NCBI GenBank assembly: GCA_965218985.1
Contig: CBDCMP010000007.1
Coordinates: 2,480,001-2,544,000, forward strand
DNA from: Pseudopedobacter sp965218985
GTDB taxonomy: Bacteria; Bacteroidota; Bacteroidia; Sphingobacteriales; Sphingobacteriaceae
DNA length: 64,000 bases
Direction: 5' to 3'
In this document: in pieces, positions 43,602 to 51,192 of the stretch
How the letters are laid out: the number at the start of each line of letters is the position of its first letter
How positions within the stretch are numbered: position 1 is the stretch's first letter
Notes under the pieces: model-generated
Databases searched by the model: none
Told to the model about the DNA's origin: nothing
What the model saw: only the letters and a program-made list of their open reading frames with translations
Translations under genes and position numbers: made by a program

Positions 43602-44903
43602 TCATCTCATTAAATGCGCCTTAAAATCCTCAAAGCTATTCTTCATCTCTAAGCTTATTTTCTCTTTCTGATACAATTCCTTCACTTGCCCGGGTTCGTC
43701 AATTGCAATTCCTAATTCTTCAAAAACATCAGGGAATTTGCATGGATGAGCAGTTGCCAAAATCACATAAGCAGTTTTAGGTAGATTTGGGTGTCGGAAT
43801 TTATCAGAAGTCACTGCCAAGAAACCGGTTGCAGTGTGTGGACAAACCACATAGGATTTTTCTTTATAAACATAATCTATAGCAGATTTGATCTCCTCAT
43901 CATGGTAGGAATAGGCAGTCAACATTTCCTTCAGTTTCTCCAAATCATGATCGAACATATCCAAGATCCGCACAAAATTACTTGGATCGCCAACATCCAT
44001 AGCGTTTGCTAAAGTTTGTACGGATGGACGGGAATTATAAATCCCGGTTTCTAAAAATTCGGGAACAATGTCGTTGCTATTGGTGGCAGCGATGAATCTG
44101 GAAACTGGCAGACCCATTCTCCAGGCCATCATCCCGGCGGCGATGTTGCCAAAATTCCCACTCGGTGTCACGAAAATTAAATCATCAAATTGGTCTTTGA
44201 GCTTAGCATAGGTGTTGGCATAATAGAACATCTGAGGAATCAACCTGCTGATGTTGATGGAATTTGCGGAAGTCAAATTCAGTTGTTCATTCAATTCCTC
44301 GTCATGGAAAGCTCTTTTTACCAATGCCTGGCAATTGTCAAAAGTACCATCAATGGCAATGGCTTCAATATTATTTCCGTTGGTGGTCAGTTGTAATTCC
44401 TGTATCGGACTCACTTTCCCTCTGGGATATAAAATGGTGACTTTAATGCCCGGAACATTTAAAAATCCGAGAGCTACAGCACCGCCAGTATCACCAGAGG
44501 TGGCTACTAAAATTTTTATCTCTTTTTGTTCTCTTTTTAGAAAATAAGCCATCATGCGACTCATGAATCTTCCGCCGAAATCTTTGAACGCCAAAGATGG
44601 TCCATGGAAAAGCTCGAGTATAAAAACATCTTTGTCCATTTGTATCAAAGGAGCCTCAAAATTTATGGCCTCATCAATAATTGCTTTCAACTCTTTTACA
44701 GAAATATCTTCTTTCAATAAAGCATAAGCCATATCGAAAGCAATTTCAGGCAAAGATTTTTTATCCCAATTTGCTATCACAGCTTTATCGAGCTGAGGCA
44801 AAACCGTTGGCATATATAAACCTTTATCAGCCGGAAGGCTATGGAAAACCGCTGTTTCAAAATCAACGGATGATTGGTGGTTTTTGGTAGAGTATAGTTT
44901 CAT
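43602..44903 (-). CDS. thrC: Threonine synthase
   Basis: A 433-residue PLP enzyme making threonine from O-phosphohomoserine. The PLP lysine is in GPSLAFKDFGGRFM; the phosphate-binding loop is ATSGDTGGAVA, and VTPSGNFGNIAAGMMA is the second family block. Length fits the 430-residue class. Last gene of the operon thrA-thrB-thrC, 100 bp after thrB. Confidence 0.97.
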   Translation of the reverse strand: MKLYSTKNHQSSVDFETAVFHSLPADKGLYMPTVLPQLDKAVIANWDKKSLPEIAFDMAYALLKEDISVKELKAIIDEAINFEAPLIQMDKDVFILELFHGPSLAFKDFGGRFMSRMMAYFLKREQKEIKILVATSGDTGGAVALGFLNVPGIKVTILYPRGKVSPIQELQLTTNGNNIEAIAIDGTFDNCQALVKRAFHDEELNEQLNLTSANSINISRLIPQMFYYANTYAKLKDQFDDLIFVTPSGNFGNIAAGMMAWRMGLPVSRFIAATNSNDIVPEFLETGIYNSRPSVQTLANAMDVGDPSNFVRILDMFDHDLEKLKEMLTAYSYHDEEIKSAIDYVYKEKSYVVCPHTATGFLAVTSDKFRHPNLPKTAYVILATAHPCKFPDVFEELGIAIDEPGQVKELYQKEKISLEMKNSFEDFKAHLMR

Positions 44904-44910
44904 ATTTCTG

Positions 44911-45007
44911 AGTATAAAGTATCAAGTAGAAAGTATCAAGATTTCCGAACGTTAAGATTTAGGAATTATTAAGTTCTTTCTACTTGATACTTTTATCTTG
45001 CTACTAA
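44911..45007. repeat. Inverted seven-base periodic element between thrB and thrC
   Basis: Left array of 7-base units (AGTATAA, AGTATCA, AGTAGAA, AGTATCA, AGATTTC) and right array (CTTTCTA, CTTGATA, CTTTTAT, CTTGCTA). An 18-bp arm at 44916-44933 is the exact reverse complement of 44976-44993 with a 42-base loop. Unit sequences match those flanking the four-helix-bundle gene, but no gene is inside. Confidence 0.85.
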
Positions 45008-45930
45008 CAAACAATCGGTCCTTTTTCGTTAATTTCTGATAAGTAAATATTGCTTTCTATACCAAGTTTTGCCAACATCTGTTTCATTTCCTGTAAAGAT
45101 TTCTGTGCATCATCAGGAGATTTGAATAAAGAGAAGACCGTGGGACCAGAACCGGAAATCCCAAATCCAAGCGCTCCATTTCCCATCGCCATTTCTTTCA
45201 TCCCATCAAACTCAGGGATTAAAATGGAGCGAATTGGTTCAATAATCACATCCTTCATACATCTTCCCAATAAAGCATAATCCTTTGTGTACAACGAGCT
45301 GATTAATCCGGCGATATTTCCCCATTGAATCACCGCATCTTTCAATAAGACTTTAGAGCGGATGATCTGTCGGGCATCCCTGGTCGGCACATCCACATGA
45401 GGATATAACAAAGCGCAATATAATTCCGGAACAGGAAGCGCAATCACCTCTAACGGCTCGTAACTTTTAATCAAAGTGAAACCGCCGAATAAAGCTGGTG
45501 CCACATTATCTGCATGGCCATGACCACAGGCTAAAGCTTCGCCTTCCATGGCGAAAGGCAATAATTCCATTTTAGTAAGTGGCCTGCCTAATAATTCGTT
45601 TGCGGCGAAGAGCCCCGCCACGGCACTTGCCGAACTGGAACCTAATCCGCTGCCCATGGGCATTTTCTTTTTCAATTTGATATTTAATCCTAAATCTTCC
45701 CTACCAATTTTTTGGAGCAGACTGATGACGCTTGCACTCACTGTATTCTTTGTGGGATCCAAAGGTAATTTACCTTCATCACCTTCGATAGAGATGATGT
45801 TCACACCTGGCCTGCTGTTCATCTCCATGATGAGCTCATCGCCCGGTTCATTTACTGCAAAACCTAAAATATCAAAGCCGCAAACCACATTGGCGACAGT
45901 TGCCGGCGCAAAAACTTTTATTGATTCCAT
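45004..45930 (-). CDS. thrB: Homoserine kinase
   Basis: A 308-residue GHMP kinase that phosphorylates homoserine. The ATP loop PMGSGLGSSSASAVAGL (about 91-107) and the C-terminal GISGSGPTVFSLF are diagnostic. N-terminal KVFAPATVANVVCGFDILGFA is typical. Middle gene of the thr operon. Confidence 0.97.
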   Translation of the reverse strand: MESIKVFAPATVANVVCGFDILGFAVNEPGDELIMEMNSRPGVNIISIEGDEGKLPLDPTKNTVSASVISLLQKIGREDLGLNIKLKKKMPMGSGLGSSSASAVAGLFAANELLGRPLTKMELLPFAMEGEALACGHGHADNVAPALFGGFTLIKSYEPLEVIALPVPELYCALLYPHVDVPTRDARQIIRSKVLLKDAVIQWGNIAGLISSLYTKDYALLGRCMKDVIIEPIRSILIPEFDGMKEMAMGNGALGFGISGSGPTVFSLFKSPDDAQKSLQEMKQMLAKLGIESNIYLSEINEKGPIVC

Positions 45931-46033
45931 TCTATTTGATCGTTACCATAATTAATTTCACGTCACATTAAGCAGAGTCGGAATATGTTTTGATAAAATC
46001 GGTAAAGGCTTCCTTTCCGCTCGGCCTGAACAT

Positions 46034-46096
46034 CAAAAGGTTTAAACTTAAGCCTTATACCCTAAACCTTTTACCTTTATGCTTTACTTGCTCCTA
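46034..46096. repeat. Seven-base periodic element at the thrA end
   Basis: From 46047 consecutive units CTTAAGC, CTTATAC, CCTAAAC, CTTTTAC, CTTTATG, CTTTACT. AAAAGGTTTA (46035-46044) is the exact reverse complement of 46063-46072. The block encodes the last thrA codons and its stop. Confidence 0.7.
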
Positions 46097-48533
46097 CTTT
46101 AACCAAATCCGAAAATACGCCTGCTGCAGTCACCGCAGCTCCGGCACCCGGACCTTTCACCACCATTTGTGTTTCGTTATACCTGTCGGTGGTAAAGGCG
46201 ATGATGTTATCGCTTCCTGACAAGGCATAAAAAGGATGCTCGGCGCCTACTGCCTGCAAGCTGATCTCCACCTGTCCATTTTCCAGTTTACCAATATATC
46301 GTAATACCTTTCCTGCATTCGCAGCATCATTTTTTACCTGCTCAAAATAATCGTCAGCGTTTTTCAACTCCTGATAAAAATCTGCGACACTTGGTGCTTT
46401 AGCACAATTCTCAGGGATGATCTCTCCTAATTTGACATCGCTTGCTTCCAACTCAAAACCTGCATTTCTGGCTAAAATCAACATTTTACGCATAAAGTCA
46501 ATTCCACCCAAATCATCTCTCGGGTCGGGTTCGGTGTAGCCTTTCTCCTGAGCCAGCTTTACCACATCATGAAAATTCGCATTTCCTTTAAAGTTGTTGA
46601 AGATGAAAGAGATGGTCCCAGAAAGAATGGCTTCAATTTTAGAGATTTTATCCCCACTGATGATTAAATCATTCAGCGTTTTGATGATGGGTAAACCTGC
46701 ACCCACATTGGTTTCGTAATAAAAATCAACACCATGCTTTTGAGCGGTATTCTTCAGATCAGCGAATTGGGCATAATCAGCAGAGTTTGCGATTTTATTA
46801 CAGGTCACCACTGATATGTTTGTTTCAAAAGCTTCCTTATAGAATTTAGACGGATATGGGCTAGCAGTATTATCAATGAATACGCAATTTGGAAGATTTA
46901 ACTTTTTCATTTGTTCCACGAAAAAAGGTAAATCAGCTGTTTTCTCTGATGCATTCAATTGCGCTTTCCAATGGTCCAATTCAATCCCTTCCGCATCAAT
47001 CAGCATCTTTTTAGTATTGATTAAACCTAGCACTTTAATGTTGATCAGGTTGTTTTTCGCCAGAAATTCTTTATGTCCGTTAATTTGGCTCAACAATTCA
47101 GTCCCAATATTCCCCACACCCACCACAAACACATTCAGGGTTTTCTGCAATTCCGCAAAGAAAGCATCGTGAACAGCATTTAAAGCTTTAGATAAGTCTT
47201 GGTTATAAATAATGACGGAGATGTTGTATTCCGAAGAACCTTGTGCAATCGCCACCACATTCACGCCGTTTCTACCTAAAGCATAGAAAAGTTTCCCTGA
47301 GATTCCAGGCGTTTTCTTCATATTCTCCCCTACAATCGCCAGGATGGAGAGCTTGGTTTCAATCTTTACCGGTTCCAGTTTTCCAGCATGCAGCTCCAGT
47401 TCAAACTCCTGCTCAATCAAAGCTTTTGCTTTTAAGGCATCATCCGGGTTCACCGCAAATGTGATGGAATGTTCTGATGAAGACTGCGTGATCAGAATTA
47501 CATTCACCTGCTCCCTCGAAAGCAGCGAAAACAACCTCCCACTAAAACCTGCTTTTCCCACCATCCCGCTACCTTCCATATTGATGATGCTGATATGGTC
47601 AACAGAGGAGATTCCTCTTATAGTTGTGCTGGAAGGTTTTAAATCATGTTTGATAAAAGTTCCTGCAAATTCAGGCTCAAAAGTATTTTTGATGACGATT
47701 GGAATCTTCTTTAAAAAAGCCGGAATCATAGTCGGCGGATAAATTACCTTCGCTCCAAAAAAGGACAGCTCCATGGCTTCAGTATAAGAGAGTTCCTCCA
47801 TAGAAAAAGCTTTCTTCACCCTGCGAGGGTCGGCAGTCATCATCCCATTCACATCCGTCCATATCTCAATTTGACTCACATTTAAAGCGGCCCCAAAAAT
47901 AGCGGCAGTATAGTCGCTTCCCCCCCTTCCCAAAGTGGTTATTTTATTTTGTGCATTGCTGGCAATGAAACCTGTGGCGACCACCAAATCATCTTTATGA
48001 TGATTGAAATAATCCTGAACCAGTAAATCTGTCTGAATAAAATCCACTTTGGCATTTCCGAAGGTGTTATCGGTTTTAATTACCGAAGTGGCATCTAAAA
48101 ATTCAGTCCGTATATGTACGGTCCGTAAAATCCGGCTGATCATGAAGGCCGAGCTTTTCTCGCCAAAACTTAAAACAGTGTCTCCGGTTTTGGGGCTCAG
48201 TTCCTGCAAAGCTTGTATGCCTTGCAGCACATCCTCCAATTCCTGAAAATATAATTTCAGTTTGGTAAGCACCTGGTTTTGCTGTTGCAAAGGCACCAGC
48301 TCTTTTACCACGGCGAAATGCCTTTTCTCCAAATCTGTTAGTGAAGGCATAAAATCCACACCTTCCACAGCGTCTTCCGCCATTTTCAACAATTGGTTCG
48401 TCACACCACCCATGGCCGAAACCACCACAACCACCGTTTCCTTTTGGTCTAACTCTTTTTTAATTATCCCCGTTAGGGCCTTTAATGCTTCTACGGAACC
48501 TACGGATGTCCCCCCGAATTTTAGAATCTTCAT
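46077..48533 (-). CDS. thrA: Bifunctional aspartate kinase / homoserine dehydrogenase I
   Basis: An 818-residue fusion. The kinase (about 1-290) starts with KFGGTSVGSVEAL and has TLGRGGSDYTAA; two ACT-type regulatory segments (about 310-460) follow, then homoserine dehydrogenase (about 465-818) starting VFVVGVGNIGTELL, with GLPIIKTLNDLI, ILSGTISFIFN and DPRDDLGGIDFMRKML. It makes aspartyl phosphate and homoserine for threonine and methionine. Transcription is preceded by an attenuator with a Thr-rich leader peptide. Confidence 0.98.
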   Translation of the reverse strand: MKILKFGGTSVGSVEALKALTGIIKKELDQKETVVVVVSAMGGVTNQLLKMAEDAVEGVDFMPSLTDLEKRHFAVVKELVPLQQQNQVLTKLKLYFQELEDVLQGIQALQELSPKTGDTVLSFGEKSSAFMISRILRTVHIRTEFLDATSVIKTDNTFGNAKVDFIQTDLLVQDYFNHHKDDLVVATGFIASNAQNKITTLGRGGSDYTAAIFGAALNVSQIEIWTDVNGMMTADPRRVKKAFSMEELSYTEAMELSFFGAKVIYPPTMIPAFLKKIPIVIKNTFEPEFAGTFIKHDLKPSSTTIRGISSVDHISIINMEGSGMVGKAGFSGRLFSLLSREQVNVILITQSSSEHSITFAVNPDDALKAKALIEQEFELELHAGKLEPVKIETKLSILAIVGENMKKTPGISGKLFYALGRNGVNVVAIAQGSSEYNISVIIYNQDLSKALNAVHDAFFAELQKTLNVFVVGVGNIGTELLSQINGHKEFLAKNNLINIKVLGLINTKKMLIDAEGIELDHWKAQLNASEKTADLPFFVEQMKKLNLPNCVFIDNTASPYPSKFYKEAFETNISVVTCNKIANSADYAQFADLKNTAQKHGVDFYYETNVGAGLPIIKTLNDLIISGDKISKIEAILSGTISFIFNNFKGNANFHDVVKLAQEKGYTEPDPRDDLGGIDFMRKMLILARNAGFELEASDVKLGEIIPENCAKAPSVADFYQELKNADDYFEQVKNDAANAGKVLRYIGKLENGQVEISLQAVGAEHPFYALSGSDNIIAFTTDRYNETQMVVKGPGAGAAVTAAGVFSDLVKVGASKA

Positions 48534-48543
48534 TTTTTATTTA

Positions 48544-48577
48544 TAAAAAAACGCCTTCTGGTTTCCCGGAAGGCGCT
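48544..48577 (-). terminator. thr attenuator terminator
   Basis: On the minus strand CGCCTTC (48575-48569) and GAAGGCG (48558-48552) form a perfect 7-bp GC-rich stem, extended by A-T/G-T pairs, followed by seven T. It stands between the leader peptide and thrA, 11 bases before the thrA ATG. Confidence 0.88.
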
Positions 48578-48612
48578 TGAATATGTGAATTTAAACCATA
48601 AACTACCTTCCG
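48567..48612 (-). promoter_or_regulatory. thr antiterminator pairing
   Basis: CGGAAGG at the last sense codons of the leader peptide (48612-48606) is the exact reverse complement of CCTTCCG in the 5' arm of the terminator (48573-48567). The pairing excludes the terminator. A ribosome at the leader stop codon would cover CGGAAGG, whereas one stalled on the Thr codons would leave it free. Confidence 0.75.
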
Positions 48613-48662
48613 CTACGCATCAGCATGGTGGTGGTTGTAGTGTATGTGGTTGTAAAAGTCAT
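48603..48662 (-). CDS. thrL: thr operon leader peptide
   Basis: A 19-residue peptide, MTFTTTYTTTTTMLMRSGR, with nine threonines, five of them consecutive at positions 8-12, and no isoleucine. It starts 21 bases after a consensus promoter -7 box and ends 26 bases before the terminator stem. This is the layout of amino-acid attenuators such as E. coli thrL, but with an unrelated peptide. The peptide itself need not be stable; its translation senses charged tRNA-Thr. Confidence 0.88.
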   Translation of the reverse strand: MTFTTTYTTTTTMLMRSGR

Positions 48663-48682
48663 TGTTCTTGTTAATATTCCGC

Positions 48683-48713
48683 CAAAACTAATGTTTCCAT
48701 GCTGAATTTCAAA
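48683..48713 (-). promoter_or_regulatory. Predicted promoter of the thr operon
   Basis: Minus-strand TTTG (48713-48710) and TAGTTTTG (48690-48683) are separated by 19 bases, a full match to TTTG-N19-TAnnTTTG. Transcription should start close to 48677, about 14 bases before the leader peptide ATG. Confidence 0.7.
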
Positions 48714-48810
48714 TTTTTTGATAGAAATATTTTTTAGGGCCTTTTACAAGTTGAAATTAAAGCTTCCTTTTAAATCAAAAAGCAGCATAATAGTTATCTT
48801 TACCTCATTC

Positions 48811-49731
48811 ATGCAAGGACTAGTCATTAAATCTACAGGCAGTTGGTACACCGTTTTAGGTAATGACCATAATTATTACGAATGCCGAATAAAGGGTAAA
48901 TTCCGGATGAAAGGTTTAGTGAGTACCAACCCGGTTGCTGTGGGTGATATGGTAGATTTTGAAGTAGAGCCAGACCAGGAAACTGCTGTTATCTCAAACG
49001 TTCAGGACCGCCGTAATTACATCATCCGTAAATCCATCAATCTTTCCAAACAAGTTCAAATCATTGCAGCAAATTTAGATTTAGCCTGTTTGGTGGTTAC
49101 ATTGGCTTCTCCAAGGACTTCATTAGGTTTTATCGATCGTTTTTTAGTTACCGCCGAAGCTTACAGTGTTCCTGCTATTTTGGTTTTCAATAAGTTGGAC
49201 TTGTTCAGTGAAGAAGGATTGGAGATTTTGGCAAACTGGACAGATTTATATGAAAGCATTGGTTACCCCTGCTACACCGTTTCGGCAGTGAAAGAGACTA
49301 ATTTAAAGGAACTAAAATGGGTTCTAAAAGATAAAATCACTTTGTTCTCCGGACATTCCGGGGTAGGAAAATCCAGTCTCATCAACAAATTGATACCGGG
49401 GAAAGAGCTGAAAACAGGTAAAATATCTAACTGGAGCGATATGGGAAAACATACCACCACCTTCGCTGAGTTATTTGAGTTGCCTTTTGGTGGAAAACTG
49501 ATTGACACACCAGGGATCAGGGAAATGGGCATCACTGATATTGAACCTCATGAGTTGGGGCATTTCTTCCCCGAAATGCGAGAACTGATGCACGATTGCA
49601 AATTCAACAATTGTGTTCATATCAACGAGCCGGGTTGTGCCGTGCTAAAAGCATTGGAAGAAGGGGAATTAGAACCTACAAGGTATGATAGTTACCAAAG
49701 CATGTATTTTGGGAATGATACCAGATCTTAG
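48811..49731 (+). CDS. rsgA: Ribosome small subunit-dependent GTPase A
   Basis: A 306-residue circularly permuted GTPase for late 30S maturation. ATG at 48811 (MQGLVIKSTGSWYTV) is the family start; the frame is open to 48718. OB fold (about 1-75), then G4 (NKLD), G1 (GHSGVGKSSLINKL) and G3 (DTPGIREMG) in permuted order, and a C-terminal zinc motif CKFNNCVHINEPGCAV. Divergent from the thr operon promoter. TATCTTTAC lies a few bases before the ATG and resembles a -7 box. Confidence 0.96.
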   Translation: MQGLVIKSTGSWYTVLGNDHNYYECRIKGKFRMKGLVSTNPVAVGDMVDFEVEPDQETAVISNVQDRRNYIIRKSINLSKQVQIIAANLDLACLVVTLASPRTSLGFIDRFLVTAEAYSVPAILVFNKLDLFSEEGLEILANWTDLYESIGYPCYTVSAVKETNLKELKWVLKDKITLFSGHSGVGKSSLINKLIPGKELKTGKISNWSDMGKHTTTFAELFELPFGGKLIDTPGIREMGITDIEPHELGHFFPEMRELMHDCKFNNCVHINEPGCAVLKALEEGELEPTRYDSYQSMYFGNDTRS

Positions 49732-49740
49732 GTGGGAGGA

Positions 49741-49810
49741 AAGAATAAAGAGAAAATGAGAAAAGAATAAAGAATAAAGACAAAAGAATAAAGAGAAATG
49801 AGAAAAGGAA
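49741..49810. repeat. Seven-base periodic purine-rich array between rsgA and dtd
   Basis: Ten consecutive 7-base units, several identical (AAAGAAT three times, AATGAGA twice, AAAGAGA and AAAGACA). It fills about half of the spacer. No inverted partner was found. A weaker array of the same type overlaps the dtd end near 50309-50343. Confidence 0.75.
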
Positions 49811-49873
49811 TTAAGCTTGATTAATTATGCTCATAATTCTAACCAACTAAATAACTAAAAACTATTCAACCAC

Positions 49874-50326
49874 ATGAGGGCCGTACTACAAAGAGTCTCC
49901 GAAGCATGCTGTAAAGTGAATGGAGAAATAACCGGAAATATTGAGCAGGGTTTCTTGGTTTTACTGGGAATTGAAGATGCCGATACGGATGAAGATTTGG
50001 TTTGGCTGGCTCAAAAAATTGCTAACATGCGGGTTTTTAGTGATGAAAATGATTTGATGAATAAATCCCTGAAAGATATCAATGGAAACATATTACTGAT
50101 CTCCCAATTTACCTTATTTGCCCAAACAAAAAAAGGAAATCGGCCTTCCTTTATCAGAGCAGCAAAGCCTCTCCAGGCCATTCCTCTATATGAAAAAATG
50201 ATTGTTGAATTGGAGAAACTAACTGGTAAAAAAACAGAAATTGGCATTTTTGGTGCAGATATGAAAATCAGCTTAATAAATGATGGGCCGGTAACGATTA
50301 TGATGGATACTAAGAATAAAGAGTAA
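49874..50326 (+). CDS. dtd: D-aminoacyl-tRNA deacylase
   Basis: A 150-residue homodimeric editing enzyme that hydrolyses D-aminoacyl-tRNA. MRAVLQRVSEACCKVNGE is the family start, LISQFTLFA holds the SQxTL motif, and NDGPVTIMMDT corresponds to the GxPVT motif (Gly-cisPro). Length matches the family. Confidence 0.96.
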   Translation: MRAVLQRVSEACCKVNGEITGNIEQGFLVLLGIEDADTDEDLVWLAQKIANMRVFSDENDLMNKSLKDINGNILLISQFTLFAQTKKGNRPSFIRAAKPLQAIPLYEKMIVELEKLTGKKTEIGIFGADMKISLINDGPVTIMMDTKNKE

Positions 50327-50340
50327 AACAAAAAGAATCA

Positions 50341-50391
50341 ACACGAATCTCTCGAATTAAGCGAATTATAGTGATTCAGAAAAAGCGAATT
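50341..50391. repeat. Nine-base periodic array upstream of the GxxExxY gene
   Basis: Four consecutive 9-base units in phase (ACACGAATC, TCTCGAATT, AAGCGAATT, ATAGTGATT) and another AAGCGAATT slightly out of phase at 50383. The units resemble the reverse complement of the array after the gene. Confidence 0.65.
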
Positions 50392-50423
50392 AATTCGGCT
50401 ATATTTAGTTTTAATTCATCATT

Positions 50424-50798
50424 ATGAGTGATATTTTATTCAAAAATGAATCCTATGAAATTGTGGGTGCATGTATGAAAATTCATAGGGCTTTAGGTTG
50501 TGGTTATAAAGAAGTTATCTATCAAGATGCTTTAGAAGTAGAATTAAGAAATAAGAGTATCCCATTTGAGAAGGAAAAAAAGTATGAAGTGATTTATGAA
50601 AAAGTGACTTTAAGACATCATTTCGTTGCCGATTTTGTCATCGATGAAAGCATTATAATTGAACTTAAATCTTGTAAAGAAATTATCAATCCCTTTATCG
50701 CTCAAACTATACAATACCTTAAAGCATCGGGCTTAAAACTTGGAATCATTATCAATTTTGGTAATTCTTCTTTAGAATATAAAAGAATTATATTTTGA
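50424..50798 (+). CDS. GxxExxY family protein
   Basis: A 124-residue protein of the GxxExxY family (TIGR04256-type). The naming motif is GYKEVIY (residues 33-39) within IHRALGCGYKEVIYQDAL. The C-terminal half, HHFVADFVIDESIIIELKS, has the D-x(n)-E-x-K arrangement of a PD-(D/E)XK nuclease fold: Asp71 or nearby, then IELK. A nuclease-like activity is therefore plausible but unproven. It is flanked on both sides by nine-base periodic arrays in inverted orientation. Confidence 0.93.
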   Translation: MSDILFKNESYEIVGACMKIHRALGCGYKEVIYQDALEVELRNKSIPFEKEKKYEVIYEKVTLRHHFVADFVIDESIIIELKSCKEIINPFIAQTIQYLKASGLKLGIIINFGNSSLEYKRIIF

Positions 50799-50807
50799 TC
50801 TTTCTAT

Positions 50808-50843
50808 GTGATAAGCATTCGTGAAATTCACCTAATTCGAGTC
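50808..50843. repeat. Nine-base periodic array downstream of the GxxExxY gene
   Basis: Units GTGATAAGC, ATTCGTGAA, ATTCACCTA and ATTCGAGTC. On the opposite strand these read as CGAAT-centred units like those at 50341-50376, giving an inverted bracket around the GxxExxY gene. Confidence 0.65.
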
Positions 50844-50855
50844 AAACAAAAAACC

Positions 50856-51182
50856 ATGACCATAGAACAAGCCCAAAAAACAGTAGACAATTGGATTAAA
50901 ACCACAGGTGTCCGTTATTTCAACGAACTGACCAATACCGCGATTTTAATGGAAGAAGTGGGTGAAGTGGCTAGAATTATGGCCCGCAAATATGGGGAAC
51001 AATCTTTCAAAAAGTCTGACGAGGAAGTGAATTTGGCAGATGAAATGGCAGATGTGCTTTTTGTTCTCATTTGCTTGGCTAACCAAACCGGAATTGATTT
51101 GACAGAAGCGTTGAGCAAAAATATGGAAAAGAAAAGCATACGTGATGCCACAAGACACCTCAATAATGACAAATTAAGATGA
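50856..51182 (+). CDS. MazG-like nucleotide pyrophosphohydrolase
   Basis: A 108-residue protein starting at ATG 50856 (MTIEQAQKTVDNW); a GTG 16 codons upstream lies in repeat DNA and is less likely. The metal site EEVGEVARIMARKYGE and LADEMADVLFVLICLANQTGID give the EExxE and ExxD pattern of all-alpha NTP pyrophosphatases. It probably removes non-canonical or excess nucleotides. Ends 10 bp from the convergent lpxR-like gene. Confidence 0.92.
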   Translation: MTIEQAQKTVDNWIKTTGVRYFNELTNTAILMEEVGEVARIMARKYGEQSFKKSDEEVNLADEMADVLFVLICLANQTGIDLTEALSKNMEKKSIRDATRHLNNDKLR

Positions 51183-51192
51183 CAATTTTGAA

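Noticed and set aside
48718..48810. Upstream start for rsgA
   Set aside because: The 31 extra residues are hydrophobic and unlike the family; the ATG at 48811 matches the usual N-terminus.
50808..50855. Upstream GTG start for the MazG-like gene
   Set aside because: The extra codons lie in the nine-base repeat array and add nothing to the family domain.
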